Assembly (NCBI GenBank): GCA_964432595.1
Contig: CAYSOF010000017.1
Location: 1 to 64,000 of the forward strand
Length of the DNA stretch: 64,000 bases
Source: DASYLJ01 sp964432595
Lineage (GTDB): Bacteria; Desulfobacterota; Binatia; DP-6
Direction of reading: 5' to 3'
In this document: positions 1 through 10,975 of the stretch, in pieces
Layout of the letters: the number at the start of each line of letters is the position of its first letter
Numbering within the stretch: position 1 is the stretch's first letter
Notes under the pieces: model-generated
What the model was told of the DNA's origin: nothing
The model's database searches: none
What the model saw: the letters and a program-made list of their open reading frames with translations, nothing else
Program-made: the position numbers and the translations under genes

Positions 1-2491
<2,491 letters not shown>

Positions 2492-2503
2492 GCCGAACTG
2501 CGC

Positions 2504-2532
2504 ATTGTCGTCGCGGGTCGCCGGGACGTCAA
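2504..2532 (-). promoter_or_regulatory. Predicted promoter of secA
   Basis: On the minus strand TTGACG (2532-2527), a 17-nt spacer and GACAAT (2509-2504) precede the secA ATG by 12 nt. Both hexamers are close to the sigma-70 consensus. Called by eye. Confidence 0.5.
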
Positions 2533-2542
2533 GCTGGGTAGC

Positions 2543-3340
2543 CTACCGTTCGAGCCGGACGGCGGACTCGACGCGGGCCCCGAGGAAGCGCTGGCCGATG
2601 CGGACGAAGCGGTCGGGGACGTCGGTGACGAAAAAGCTCGTCGAGCCCCGGCCGTCCGTACGGGCGAGGCCGTCGGCGGCGAGCTGCGCCGCGACCGCGC
2701 GCGCGGTCTCTTCGGCCGAGTCGACGAGCCGGACCGAAGGGCCCATCACTTCGCCGATCACCGGCTTCAGCAGCGGGTAGTGCGTGCAGCCGAGGATCAG
2801 CGTGTCGATGCCGCTGCGGGCGAGGCTCGCCAGATACGTGTCGACGACCCCGCGGGCGATGTCGCTGTCCGTCCAGCCCTCCTCGGCGAGGGGCACGAGC
2901 AGCGGGCAGGCGCGCGTGTAGAGCTCGAGCGCCGGCCGCAGCGCGCGCAACGCGTTCGTGTAGGCGCCCGACGAGATGGTGGCCTCCGTGCCGATCACGC
3001 CGACGCGCCCGCTACGCGTGCTCTCGACCGCCGCACGGGCCCCCGGCTCGATGACGCCGATCACCGGCACCTTGGTGCGCGCCCGTAGGGCGTCGAGCGC
3101 CACCGCCGACGCGCTGTTGCAGGCGACGACGACCATCTTGACGCCCCGCTCGAGCAGGAAGTCCAGATTGTCGAGGCTGTAGCGGGTGACGGTCTCGGCC
3201 GACTTCGTGCCGTACGGCGCGCGCCCGGTGTCGCCGAGATAGACCAGGTGCTCGTGCGGCAGCGCGCCCAGGATGGCGTGCAGTACGGTGAGCCCTCCGA
3301 CCCCCGAGTCGAAGATGCCGATGGCGCCGTCGCGGTTCAT
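2543..3340 (-). CDS. murI: Glutamate racemase
   Basis: Interconverts L- and D-glutamate in the cytoplasm, supplying D-Glu for peptidoglycan. The 265-residue protein is of normal family length. It has the N-terminal GIFDSGVGGLTVL signature and both catalytic cysteine motifs, VVACNSAS (Cys74) and LGCTHYPLL (Cys185 with His187). Its ATG overlaps the engB stop codon (ATGA), so the two are probably translationally coupled. secA follows 51 nt downstream but has its own promoter-like sequence. Confidence 0.97.
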   Translation of the reverse strand: MNRDGAIGIFDSGVGGLTVLHAILGALPHEHLVYLGDTGRAPYGTKSAETVTRYSLDNLDFLLERGVKMVVVACNSASAVALDALRARTKVPVIGVIEPGARAAVESTRSGRVGVIGTEATISSGAYTNALRALRPALELYTRACPLLVPLAEEGWTDSDIARGVVDTYLASLARSGIDTLILGCTHYPLLKPVIGEVMGPSVRLVDSAEETARAVAAQLAADGLARTDGRGSTSFFVTDVPDRFVRIGQRFLGARVESAVRLER

Positions 3341-3954
3341 CGCTGCCTGCGAGCGTCGTCCTTATCCCGGACCGGCGCGTCGAGCCAGCCGCGGACGACC
3401 TTCCAGAGCGCGTCCTTTCCCTCGCCCGTCTTCGCCGAGAAGCCGATCACCTGCAGGCGGTCGGAGCGTCCGACGCCGAGCCGGTCGATCGCCGCGCGCG
3501 CGGCGCCGCGGCCCAGCTTGTCGAGCTTCGTGGCGACGATCACCGCCGGCAACCCGACGTGCTCGAGGAAGTCGAGCAGCTGGTCTTCCTCGGCCTCCGG
3601 CCCGCGCCGGACGTCGACGATGACGACGACGCCGCGCAGGGTCGGGCGGTCGCGCAGATAGCCCTCGATGAGCGGCCCCCACGCGAGCCGCTCCGCCTCG
3701 GGTCCGACCGCGAAGCCGTAGCCCGGCAGGTCGGCGAACACGAAGCGCTCGTTCACCAGGAAGAAGTTGATCTGCCGGGTGCGACCGGGCGTCGCGCTGG
3801 TCCGCGCGATGCCGCGCCGCCCGAGGAACGCGTTCAGCAGCGACGACTTGCCGACGTTCGACCGCCCGGCGAACGCCACCTCGGGTCCCGCGGGCGGCGG
3901 CTCGCCCCCGGGCTTCGCCGCGGCCCCGAGGAACCGGGCCGCGGTGACCTTCAT
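3337..3954 (-). CDS. engB: Ribosome-biogenesis/cell-division GTPase EngB (YihA)
   Basis: A 205-residue GTPase of the YihA/EngB family, needed for ribosome assembly. The start MKVTAARFLG matches the usual EngB N-terminus and lies two bases after the stop of the upstream lipoprotein gene. G1 (GRSNVGKSSLLN), G3 (DLPGYGFA) and G4 (TKLDKL) motifs are visible in order. The frame is open further upstream, but that extension only shadows the neighbouring gene. It shares an ATGA overlap with murI. Confidence 0.95.
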   Translation of the reverse strand: MKVTAARFLGAAAKPGGEPPPAGPEVAFAGRSNVGKSSLLNAFLGRRGIARTSATPGRTRQINFFLVNERFVFADLPGYGFAVGPEAERLAWGPLIEGYLRDRPTLRGVVVIVDVRRGPEAEEDQLLDFLEHVGLPAVIVATKLDKLGRGAARAAIDRLGVGRSDRLQVIGFSAKTGEGKDALWKVVRGWLDAPVRDKDDARRQR

Positions 3955-3956
3955 GA

Positions 3957-4565
3957 CTACGCTGCGGGCTTCTCGGCCGGCGTCTCGAGGCCGAGGGACT
4001 TGTTGAGGATCTTGATCTGCGTCACGTACGTCTCGCGCAGCGCGCCCTTCTGCAGCGAGTCGACCAGCATCGCCGACTTGCTCTTGCTCGTCTGCTTGAA
4101 GGTGATGAGCGTCGCCTTGCCGCCGTCGGCCGGTTCGAGCTTGTACTCCGAGGTGAGGTCCGAGAGCTTGAAGTCGATGCTCTTCTGCGTGAAGCGCTTC
4201 TCCGCCGGGTAGAACACGAACTCGTTGCGGATGCTCTGCACCTTGAAGCCGGGGGGCAGCACTTCCAGACGGCCGACGATGTCGACCACCTTGGTGTTGC
4301 CGTCCTCCTTCACGAGCTCCGACTTGAGAACGTTGTCCGGCGCCAGCTCGTGCGCCCGCTCCGGCTTGTTCATCGCCTCCCACACCTTGTCGACCGGCGC
4401 GTCGATCTTGGACGTGAACTCGACGCTCCACGTGTCGCCGTCCTTCGTCATGCTCTCGGTGACGATCTCCTTCGTGGGCGTGGACACGTCGCCACCGCCG
4501 CCGCAGCCGCCGCATCCGGCGAACCCCACGGCGAGCAGGAGGAACATCGCGTGCGTGATCTTCAT
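3957..4565 (-). CDS. SRPBCC-fold (polyketide cyclase/START-like) lipoprotein
   Basis: A 202-residue exported protein. The N-terminus MKITHAMFLLLAVGFAGC is a signal peptide with a lipobox (GFAGC), followed by a Gly/Cys-rich stretch. The mature part looks like an SRPBCC ligand-binding domain: SKIDAPVDKVWEAMNKPERA near its start and repeated beta-strand patterns (FKVQSIRNEFVFYP). The ligand is unknown. It heads the engB-murI run, and a promoter-like sequence ends 7 nt before its ATG. Confidence 0.8.
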   Translation of the reverse strand: MKITHAMFLLLAVGFAGCGGCGGGGDVSTPTKEIVTESMTKDGDTWSVEFTSKIDAPVDKVWEAMNKPERAHELAPDNVLKSELVKEDGNTKVVDIVGRLEVLPPGFKVQSIRNEFVFYPAEKRFTQKSIDFKLSDLTSEYKLEPADGGKATLITFKQTSKSKSAMLVDSLQKGALRETYVTQIKILNKSLGLETPAEKPAA

Positions 4566-4572
4566 GCGCGGC

Positions 4573-4602
4573 TCCTTAGCCGATGGTCCGTCCGACGCAC
4601 AA
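4573..4602 (-). promoter_or_regulatory. Predicted promoter of the SRPBCC lipoprotein-engB-murI run
   Basis: TTGTGC (4602-4597), an 18-nt spacer and TAAGGA (4578-4573) lie 7 nt before the ATG at 4565. TAAGGA could instead act as a Shine-Dalgarno sequence, so this is a weak call. Confidence 0.35.
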
Positions 4603-4608
4603 GTGGAC

Positions 4609-4935
4609 TCAGGGCGCCTTCGGCAGCGGCACGACCTGACCGCGCGCCTCGACGCAGGTCTGGTTCGCGATGCCCGTGATGAGCCAGCGGCTGGTGAGCG
4701 TCGCGTTCACGAGCATGCCGCCTTCGGGCACGGTCGCGACGGCCTCACGGATCGCGTCCTCGATGCTCGGTGCCCCACCGAGCCCGAGCACCGTCCACGC
4801 GCACGCCTCGCCGACGGCGCGCGGGCCGATGACGTTATAGGGGATGGGCATCGGCCGCGCCGACGTGAGCGCGAGCGTCCCGACCGAGGACGAGCAGCCC
4901 GCGAGGAGCGTGGCGAGCAGCAGTGCCCCGCGCAT
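4609..4935 (-). CDS. Small lipoprotein resembling the TRL family (copy 1)
   Basis: A 108-residue protein with signal peptide and lipobox MRGALLLATLLAGC. The mature part has a G-x-A-x-G-x-AC pattern (GPRAVGEACAWTVLGLGG) followed by APSIEDAIREA, resembling TRL-like (tRNA-associated locus) small lipoproteins. The exact role is unknown. It lies 2 nt downstream of a second protein of the same design (4938-5282), with which it shares PSI-D-AIR-A, suggesting an old tandem duplication. The longer frame upstream is a shadow of the glycosyltransferase gene. Confidence 0.75.
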   Translation of the reverse strand: MRGALLLATLLAGCSSSVGTLALTSARPMPIPYNVIGPRAVGEACAWTVLGLGGAPSIEDAIREAVATVPEGGMLVNATLTSRWLITGIANQTCVEARGQVVPLPKAP

Positions 4936-4937
4936 GC

Positions 4938-5282
4938 TCAGCTCCCCGCCCCGACGCGCACGGCGTCGCCGCGCACGACCAGACACTCGGTCATCCAGAA
5001 CGGCGGCAGGCCCCCGCGCTCGTCGACGAGTTGCGCGTTGGCGATCGCCTCGGCGCCCGGCGCCTGCGCCAGCGCCTGACGGATCGCCCGGTCGATGCTC
5101 GGCGCGGCGCCGACCACCGAGAGCAGCAGCCCGCTGCAGTCGCGGCCCTCGACGCGGCCGATCGTCCGCATGGCCAATCCCGGCGGCGGCTCCAGCACCG
5201 CCGTCGCCAGCGTGCCCATCGGGCCGCCGCAACCGGCGAGCCCGAGCAGCACCATCGATACTCCGAGCGTGCGTCCACGCAT
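4938..5282 (-). CDS. Small lipoprotein resembling the TRL family (copy 2)
   Basis: A 114-residue protein. MRGRTLGVSMVLLGLAGCGG gives a signal peptide and lipobox. The mature part contains GRVEGRDCSGLLLSVVGAAP and PSIDRAIRQALAQ, parallel to the adjacent copy (4609-4935). A good Shine-Dalgarno (GAGGAG) precedes the ATG at 5282, which fixes the start against a longer in-frame extension. It is co-directional with the upstream glycosyltransferase gene, 17 nt away. Function unknown. Confidence 0.75.
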   Translation of the reverse strand: MRGRTLGVSMVLLGLAGCGGPMGTLATAVLEPPPGLAMRTIGRVEGRDCSGLLLSVVGAAPSIDRAIRQALAQAPGAEAIANAQLVDERGGLPPFWMTECLVVRGDAVRVGAGS

Positions 5283-5299
5283 GGCGTCTCCTCGTCTCC

Positions 5300-5983
5300 T
5301 CACGCGCCGGCGCGCAGCGCGCGCAGGACGGTACGAATGATGCGCCACGTGTCGACCCACGGGCGGTAGTGGCTGATCCGTTCGGCCACGGGCGGGTAGT
5401 AGACCTCGACCTCGACGCCGCGTACGTCCATCCCGCGCCGCGCGGCCCGCAGCAGGACCTCCGTTTCGAAATCGTAGCGCGTCCCGCGCGTGCCGAGCGC
5501 CAACGTCGCGGCGACCGGGTAGACGCGGAACCCCGACTGCGTGTCGGGCAGGCTACGGCCGGCGATGCGGCGCATGAACACGTCGGCGACCCAGTTGCCG
5601 AAGAGGTTGATGCGCCGGATCTGCTGCCCGGCCTTGCGTCGCACGCCGACGACGATCGCGCCGGGCGCGGCATCCGATGCCGCGAGGATGACGGGGATCT
5701 GATCCGGCAGATGCTGGCCGTCGGCATCGAGCGTGAGCGCGCGGTCGACGCCAGCCGCCGCGAGGTGGCGCAGCCCCGCGGCGAGCGCGGCGCCCTTCCC
5801 CTGGTTCGGCTCGAGGCGCAGTACCTCGGCGCCCGCGGCGCGGGCGCGCGGGGCCGTGTCGTCGGCCGAGCCGTCGTCCACGACCAGCACGCGCGGCAGC
5901 ACGCGCTGCGTCCCTTCGACCACCGCCGCAATGGTGGCCGCGGCCTGATACGCCGGAACGAGGGCCGCGGTGGACGTGCTCAC
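5300..5983 (-). CDS. Family 2 glycosyltransferase (polyprenyl-phosphate/lipid type)
   Basis: A 227-residue GT-A fold enzyme without membrane segments. It has LVPAYQ at the N-terminus, VVDDGSADDT (about 35-43) and the metal-binding DADGQH (about 86-91), then the QSGFRVYP pattern typical of DPM1-like GT2 enzymes. The GTG start at 5983 overlaps the TGA of the upstream radical-SAM gene (GTGA), which fixes the start. Aryl-polyene loci often carry a GT2 enzyme, so it may glycosylate the product or its lipid carrier; this is inference from position. Confidence 0.88.
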   Translation of the reverse strand: MSTSTAALVPAYQAAATIAAVVEGTQRVLPRVLVVDDGSADDTAPRARAAGAEVLRLEPNQGKGAALAAGLRHLAAAGVDRALTLDADGQHLPDQIPVILAASDAAPGAIVVGVRRKAGQQIRRINLFGNWVADVFMRRIAGRSLPDTQSGFRVYPVAATLALGTRGTRYDFETEVLLRAARRGMDVRGVEVEVYYPPVAERISHYRPWVDTWRIIRTVLRALRAGA

Positions 5984-7443
5984 GAGGCGAGCGGCGATCC
6001 GGCCGGCGCCGTCGGGGTCGTCAGCCAGTCGCGGACGCCGACGCGGACGTAGGTGGCGAAGCGGCGCAGGAAGCGCGGCTCGCCGAGCAGCATGCGGCCG
6101 AGCCGGAAGAGTACGTCCGGGCGCGTGTAGAACGCCTTGTAGGCGTCGCGGAAGCTGCGCTCCAGCACCTCGGGCGTCAGGCCGTTCGGCACGAACAGCC
6201 AGTTCATGGCGTTCATGCGCTCCCAGTCCTCGTCGAAGCTGCCGTACTCGCGGATCGTCGGATAGGCGGGCGTGCCGGGGTACGGCGCGAACTTCGTGAT
6301 CTGCGCCAGGTCGAGCGGCGCCGTCTTCAGGAACGCGACCGTGTCGGCGAGGCTGTCCTCCGCCTCGGTCGGGTGGCCCATCATGAGGAGCCCCTTCACG
6401 CGGATGCCGGCGTCGCGCGTGAGCCGCAGCGTCTCGAGCATGCGCGGCAGCTTCACCTCGTGCTTCACGACGTCGAGCACGCGCTGCGAGCCCGACTCGA
6501 TGCCGTAAGCGATCTGCCAGCAGCCGGCACGGCGCATGAGGCGCAGCGTCTCGGCGTCGAGCAGGTTCGGATGGCTGTTGCAGCTCCACGTGAACTTGAA
6601 GCCCTCGCGCAGGAAGCGCTCGCACAGGGCGACGACGCGCGGCCGGTTCACCGTGAACAGGTCGTCGTAGAAGAGGATGTGGCGCACGCCGAGCGCCTCG
6701 AGCTTGCCGCACATCGCGACGACCGACTCGACACTGTGGAAGCGCCCGCGACGGCCCGACGTGGAGCGGTCGCAGAACGTGCAGGAGAACGGACAGCCGC
6801 GCGACGTGACGAGGCTCGCCACGGGCGTGTGCCGGTAGTTGAAGACGTTCGGCGCGAAATGCAGCGGGAAGTCCGGGACGAGATCCCAGGCCGGGTCCGG
6901 CAGCGCGTCGAGCTCCTCGCCGTCGAGCCACGCGGCGCGCGGGTTGGCCTGCACGCCGCCGGCCGTCCGGTAGACGAGCCCGGCGACGTCGCGCGGGCTC
7001 TCGCCGCCGTCGAGCCGCCCGATCAGCTCGAGGTACGGGCGCTCGCCCTCGCCCGCGATGCCGTAGTCGAACGCGGGGAACGTCTCGAGCGTCCGCTCGG
7101 GCACCGCACTGACGTGCGGGCCGCCCACGGTGATCACCGCTTGCGGGCACAGCGTCTTCAGCTGGGCGGCGATCCGTCCCGCGTTGGTCACCGAGATCGT
7201 CGTCGCGCTGATGCCGACGTGATCCGGCTCCAGCGCGGCGACCCGGCGCGCGACCGTGTCGACGGACGTGCCGCTGCGCTTGCCGTCGACGACGTGGACG
7301 CGATGCCCCGCCTGTCGCGCGACCGCCGCGAGGACGAGCGTCCCGACGCCGGGGATGTCTTCCTCGCCCTGTCGAACGCGGTCCATCCGCCGGTCCCAGC
7401 AGACGTACGGCGGTTCGACGAACACCACGGTCCGCACGGACAT
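5980..7443 (-). CDS. B12-binding-type radical SAM enzyme (1)
   Basis: A 487-residue protein with the usual order of cobalamin-dependent radical-SAM enzymes. An N-terminal Rossmann-like B12-binding region (VFVEPPY at the start; TVGGPH and GEGE about 106-134) is followed by a radical-SAM barrel with TSRGCPFSCTFCD (Cys217, Cys221, Cys224). Such enzymes often methylate unactivated carbons or rearrange lipids. No DxHxxG cobalamin motif is obvious, so B12 use is inferred. It follows the ammonia-lyase gene by 16 nt and overlaps the GT2 gene downstream, so the three probably form one operon. Confidence 0.9.
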   Translation of the reverse strand: MSVRTVVFVEPPYVCWDRRMDRVRQGEEDIPGVGTLVLAAVARQAGHRVHVVDGKRSGTSVDTVARRVAALEPDHVGISATTISVTNAGRIAAQLKTLCPQAVITVGGPHVSAVPERTLETFPAFDYGIAGEGERPYLELIGRLDGGESPRDVAGLVYRTAGGVQANPRAAWLDGEELDALPDPAWDLVPDFPLHFAPNVFNYRHTPVASLVTSRGCPFSCTFCDRSTSGRRGRFHSVESVVAMCGKLEALGVRHILFYDDLFTVNRPRVVALCERFLREGFKFTWSCNSHPNLLDAETLRLMRRAGCWQIAYGIESGSQRVLDVVKHEVKLPRMLETLRLTRDAGIRVKGLLMMGHPTEAEDSLADTVAFLKTAPLDLAQITKFAPYPGTPAYPTIREYGSFDEDWERMNAMNWLFVPNGLTPEVLERSFRDAYKAFYTRPDVLFRLGRMLLGEPRFLRRFATYVRVGVRDWLTTPTAPAGSPLAS

Positions 7444-7459
7444 CGAGCCCCGTATAGCC

Positions 7460-8986
7460 TCAGGACGGCAGCTCGTCGAACGCCGCGACCAGGCGCTCCA
7501 CGTCGTCGCCGAGCGGGCGGTCGTCGAGCAGCGGCGGGACGACGTGGCGGACCGCGGCGTGCACGGCCCGTGTGCCGGCGCCCATGCCCTCGACGCCGAC
7601 CAGGTCGACCGCCTCGGCCGCCGCGATCAGCTCGATCGCCACCACGCGACGCGCGTTCTCGAGCAGGCGGCGCGCCTGGCGCACCGCGACCGAGCCCATG
7701 CCGACGACGTCCTGGTTGTTGGCGTTCGTCGGCACGGAGCCGAGCGACGCGGGATGCGCGAGCACGGAGTTCTCGGCGACCGTCGAGCTGGCGCAGTACT
7801 GCAGGCCCATGAGCCCGCTCCGCAGGCCGACGCGGTCGCGGATCAGGAACGGCGGGAGGCCGGCGTTGGTCGCCGGGTCGAGGAGCCGCGCGAGGCGCCG
7901 CTCGGCGAACAGCGCGACCTCGGCGAGCGCGACCTTCAGGTGGTCGACGGCCATCGCGACCGGCTGGCCGTGGAAGTTGCCGGCGTGGAGCACGACGTCG
8001 TCCTCGGGGAAGAACGTCGGATTGTCGGTGACCGAGTTCGCCTCGACGGCGATCACGTCGCGAACGTGGGCGACGGTCGCTCGCACTGCGCCGAGGACCT
8101 GCGGGACGCAGCGCAACGTGTACGCGTCCTGCACCGCCGGCGTCCGCTCGCCCGCGGGACCACCGCGCGCGGCGGCGTCGCGCAACCGGCTGCTCCCGTC
8201 GAGCAGCGCGCGCAGATGCGCCGCCGACGCGCCCTGCGCGGCGTGCGGCCTGGCGCCGTGCACGCGGGGGTCGAAGGCTTCCGGGCTGCCGCCGAACACC
8301 TCGATCGCGAGCGCCGCGGCCGCCTCCGCCACGGCGACGAGCCGCTCAGCGCCGACGACCGCGAGCACCGCCTGCGCCGTCTCGCAGGACGTGCCGTTCA
8401 TCAGCGCGAGCGCCTCCCGTCCCTCCAGCACGAGCGGCGCGATGCCCGCTTCGGCGAACGCCTCCGCCGCGGGCCGCCGCACGCCGCGCCACCGCACGAG
8501 CCCCTCGCCGATGACCGCACGCGCGACGTGCGCCAGCTCGACCAGGTCGCCGCTGGCGCCCACCGAGCCGACCTCCGGGATGATCGGCAGCAGGTCGGCG
8601 TTCAGCATCGCAAGCAGCGTCTCGACGACGACCGGCCGCACGCCCGACCGGCCCTGCGCAAGCGACTGCGCACGGACCGCCATCGTGGCGCGCGCGACCG
8701 CGTCGTCGTGCTCCGGGCCGATGCCGCTCGCGTGGCTCCGCACCAGGTTCAGCTGGAACCGCGCGGCCTCGGCGGCCGGCACCGTGCGATCGCAGAGCGG
8801 CCCGCACCCCGTGTTGAGCCCGTAGACGACGCGCCCCGACGCGGCGAACGCCTCGAGCTGCCGATGCGACGCGAGCAAGCGTGCGCGGACGTCCGCGCCG
8901 AGCGTGACCTGCGCGCCACGCGCGATGCGGTGGACGTCGTCGAGGGTGAGCGGAGCGGGTGGAGCGAGCGACACGGACTGCGACAC
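7460..8986 (-). CDS. MIO-type aromatic amino acid/histidine ammonia-lyase family enzyme
   Basis: A 508-residue HAL/PAL/TAL-family lyase. It has YGLNTGCGP (about 55-63), the self-cyclising MIO triad in GSVGASGDL (Ala144-Ser145-Gly146) and the C-terminal family motifs. The substrate-selectivity pair reads Ser-His (NLVRSHASG, about 84-85), as in histidine ammonia-lyases, whereas tyrosine lyases usually have His-Leu. No other hut gene is nearby. In aryl-polyene-type loci this family supplies the cinnamoyl/coumaroyl starter, so the substrate is open. I place the start at GTG 8986 because a promoter-like sequence ends 7 nt before it; an in-frame ATG at 9037 would add 17 residues. Confidence 0.88.
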   Translation of the reverse strand: MSQSVSLAPPAPLTLDDVHRIARGAQVTLGADVRARLLASHRQLEAFAASGRVVYGLNTGCGPLCDRTVPAAEAARFQLNLVRSHASGIGPEHDDAVARATMAVRAQSLAQGRSGVRPVVVETLLAMLNADLLPIIPEVGSVGASGDLVELAHVARAVIGEGLVRWRGVRRPAAEAFAEAGIAPLVLEGREALALMNGTSCETAQAVLAVVGAERLVAVAEAAAALAIEVFGGSPEAFDPRVHGARPHAAQGASAAHLRALLDGSSRLRDAAARGGPAGERTPAVQDAYTLRCVPQVLGAVRATVAHVRDVIAVEANSVTDNPTFFPEDDVVLHAGNFHGQPVAMAVDHLKVALAEVALFAERRLARLLDPATNAGLPPFLIRDRVGLRSGLMGLQYCASSTVAENSVLAHPASLGSVPTNANNQDVVGMGSVAVRQARRLLENARRVVAIELIAAAEAVDLVGVEGMGAGTRAVHAAVRHVVPPLLDDRPLGDDVERLVAAFDELPS

Positions 8987-8993
8987 GGGCGGG

Positions 8994-9022
8994 ACGCTAG
9001 CCGTCAAACGGAAGTCGCGCAA
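8994..9022 (-). promoter_or_regulatory. Predicted promoter of the ammonia-lyase operon
   Basis: TTGCGC (9022-9017), 17 nt and TAGCGT (8999-8994), ending 7 nt before the GTG at 8986. Its -35 element directly abuts the -35 of the divergent lipoprotein promoter at 9023. Confidence 0.4.
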
Positions 9023-9051
9023 TTGAACGCGTGCCATGGGTTTGGTACGCG
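9023..9051 (+). promoter_or_regulatory. Predicted promoter of the BamE-like lipoprotein
   Basis: TTGAAC (9023-9028), 17 nt, TACGCG (9046-9051), then the ATG after 6 nt. Transcription would begin at or beside the start codon. Confidence 0.4.
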
Positions 9052-9057
9052 GGCTCG

Positions 9058-9606
9058 ATGCGATCCGCTCGGCTCCTTCCGGTCCTCACCCTCACGCTGC
9101 TGCTCGCCGGATGCGTCGGCCCCGTCGTGCCGAACCCGCGGACCGGCGAGACGCGATACCTCTGCTGCAACCTGCGCTACGAGAAGCCGAAGATCACCGA
9201 CGTGACCTACCAGATCGGCACGTTGATCCCGTTCGGCACGCGCGTGCAGATCGTCAGCGTGCGGCGGAACGCGGTCGAGTTCCAGCCCGAGGGCTATCCC
9301 GTCATCACCATGGTCCTGAAGTTCGGCAAGAACCAGATGTCGGTCGACCGCATGATCGACGAGTGGTTCGTCACCGAGGACCCGCGGAAGAAGCTCAAGA
9401 AGATCCCCGCCAAGCGGGTGAAGCTGATCGAGCAGGGCCTCATCGACGACGGCATGTCGAAGTTCGAGGTCATGACCGCGCTCGGCATCCCCGCCGCCCA
9501 CCGGACGCCCACCATGGAAAGCAGCGAGTGGCACTACTGGCAGAACCGGTGGGTGGAATGGACGGTGTATTTCGACAAGGACAAGGTGTCCCGCATCCAG
9601 CGTTGA
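9058..9606 (+). CDS. Lipoprotein with a BamE/SmpA-like C-terminal part
   Basis: A 182-residue exported protein. MRSARLLPVLTLTLLLAGC is a signal peptide with lipobox. The C-terminal third, with KFEVMTALGIPAAHRT and EWHYWQNRWVEW ending in a DKDKVSRIQ strand, resembles the SmpA/BamE fold of outer-membrane assembly lipoproteins. The first 130 residues are not recognised. The start at 9058 is chosen over an upstream in-frame ATG at 9031 because it gives a clean signal peptide and follows a promoter-like element. It is followed by the halogenase-like gene, which has its own promoter-like sequence. Confidence 0.75.
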   Translation: MRSARLLPVLTLTLLLAGCVGPVVPNPRTGETRYLCCNLRYEKPKITDVTYQIGTLIPFGTRVQIVSVRRNAVEFQPEGYPVITMVLKFGKNQMSVDRMIDEWFVTEDPRKKLKKIPAKRVKLIEQGLIDDGMSKFEVMTALGIPAAHRTPTMESSEWHYWQNRWVEWTVYFDKDKVSRIQR

Positions 9607-9631
9607 CAGGCACGGGGCCGGCTCGTAAACC
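9603..9631 (+). promoter_or_regulatory. Predicted promoter of the halogenase-like/radical-SAM operon
   Basis: TTGACA (9603-9608, consensus), 17 nt, TAAACC (9626-9631), then ATG after 9 nt. The -35 overlaps the stop codon of the preceding lipoprotein gene. Confidence 0.55.
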
Positions 9632-9640
9632 CGGCGTCGC

Positions 9641-10969
9641 ATGCAGGTCGTGACGACCGCCCCGGACGTGGTGGTGATCGGCGGCGGACCGGCGGGCTCC
9701 GTGGCCTCGACGCTCCTGGCCAGTGCCGGTCATCGCGTCGTCGTCCTCGAACGGGAGCGCTTTCCGCGCTACCACATCGGCGAGTCGCTCCTCAGCGCGA
9801 CCCTGCCCATCTTCGAGGCCGTCGGCGCGCTCGAGAAGATCGAGGCCCACGGGTTCCTCCGCAAGCCCGGCGGTACGTTCCAGTGGGGCCGCCAGGCCGA
9901 GCCGTGGAGCTTCTGGTTCAAGGAAGATCCCGGCGGCCGGCCGTACGCGTTCCAGGTGATCCGCTCGGAGTTCGACAAGCTGCTCCTCGACAACGCGCGC
10001 GAGCACGGCGTCGAAGTGCACGAGGAGCACACCGTCACCTCGGTCGACGTCGCGGGCGACGCGCCGGTGATCCAGGCGACGCGTCCCGACGGCAGCAGCG
10101 TCACGCTGCGGCCGCGCTTCCTGATCGACGCGAGCGGCCAGACGGCGCTCATCGGCCGTGGACTCGACCTGCGTCGCTTCAACGAGTTCTTCAAGAACCT
10201 GGCGATCTTCGGCTACTGGCGGAACGCCCAGCGGCTCCCCGGCGAGCTTGCGAACCACATCCTGTCCGCCGCGTTCGGCGACGGCTGGTTCTGGTACATC
10301 CCGCTGCACGACGGCACGATGAGCGTCGGCGCCGTCGTCGACGTGCGCCGCTGGCGCGACGTCGCCGAAGCCGATCCCGAGCGGACGTACCGCAAGCTGA
10401 TCGAGCGCTGCGGCCCCGTCGCCGATCGGCTCGCGAACGCCGAGCTCGTGTCGCCGATCCGGATGATCCGCGACTACTCGTACGATTCGACGCGCTTCTG
10501 GGGCCACGGCTACCTGATGGCCGGCGACGCCGCGTGCTTCATCGACCCGGTGTTCTCGACGGGCGTCCACCTCGCGAGCACGGCCGGTCTCCTCGGCGCG
10601 CGGGCCGTGCACACGATCCTGACGGGCGAGGCGCCGGAGGACGCGGCGCTGACCGCGTACGAGGCCGCCTATCGCGGCGCGTTCGAGCGCTACCTCCGCT
10701 TCCTCGTCTACTTCTACGACCACAACGCCGACCCCGACTCGTACTTCTGGCAGGCGCGCAGCATCCTCACGCACGCCGCCGAGGGTCTCGACCCGCGCAG
10801 CAGCTTCGTGCGCCTCATGTCGGGCGGCGGCGATCTGCACGTGCTGCCCGAAGAGGTCGGACGCGAGAACGCGCGGTGGGCGAAGGCCATCCAGCACGGG
10901 CGCGTCGCCGCCCTGCCCGGCGGCGACGTCTTCCGCGTGCGTACGACGGAGCGCCTGATCGGGCGCTGA
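9641..10969 (+). CDS. FAD-dependent halogenase-like monooxygenase
   Basis: A 442-residue flavoprotein with the dinucleotide-binding GGGPAG motif (about 14-19) and HIGESLLS following it. It retains two marks of flavin-dependent halogenases: a lysine in GFLRKPGG (Lys75) and a WxWxIP motif (WFWYIP, 216-221). It could therefore chlorinate or brominate an aromatic head group, as halogenase homologues of flexirubin and xanthomonadin loci may do. Related non-halogenating reductases share part of this pattern. A radical-SAM gene starts 6 nt downstream, so the two are probably co-transcribed. Confidence 0.85.
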   Translation: MQVVTTAPDVVVIGGGPAGSVASTLLASAGHRVVVLERERFPRYHIGESLLSATLPIFEAVGALEKIEAHGFLRKPGGTFQWGRQAEPWSFWFKEDPGGRPYAFQVIRSEFDKLLLDNAREHGVEVHEEHTVTSVDVAGDAPVIQATRPDGSSVTLRPRFLIDASGQTALIGRGLDLRRFNEFFKNLAIFGYWRNAQRLPGELANHILSAAFGDGWFWYIPLHDGTMSVGAVVDVRRWRDVAEADPERTYRKLIERCGPVADRLANAELVSPIRMIRDYSYDSTRFWGHGYLMAGDAACFIDPVFSTGVHLASTAGLLGARAVHTILTGEAPEDAALTAYEAAYRGAFERYLRFLVYFYDHNADPDSYFWQARSILTHAAEGLDPRSSFVRLMSGGGDLHVLPEEVGRENARWAKAIQHGRVAALPGGDVFRVRTTERLIGR

Positions 10970-10975
10970 CGACGC

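Noticed and set aside
7460..8986. Histidine degradation (hut) operon
   Set aside because: No urocanase, imidazolonepropionase or formiminoglutamase gene lies nearby; neighbours are biosynthetic.
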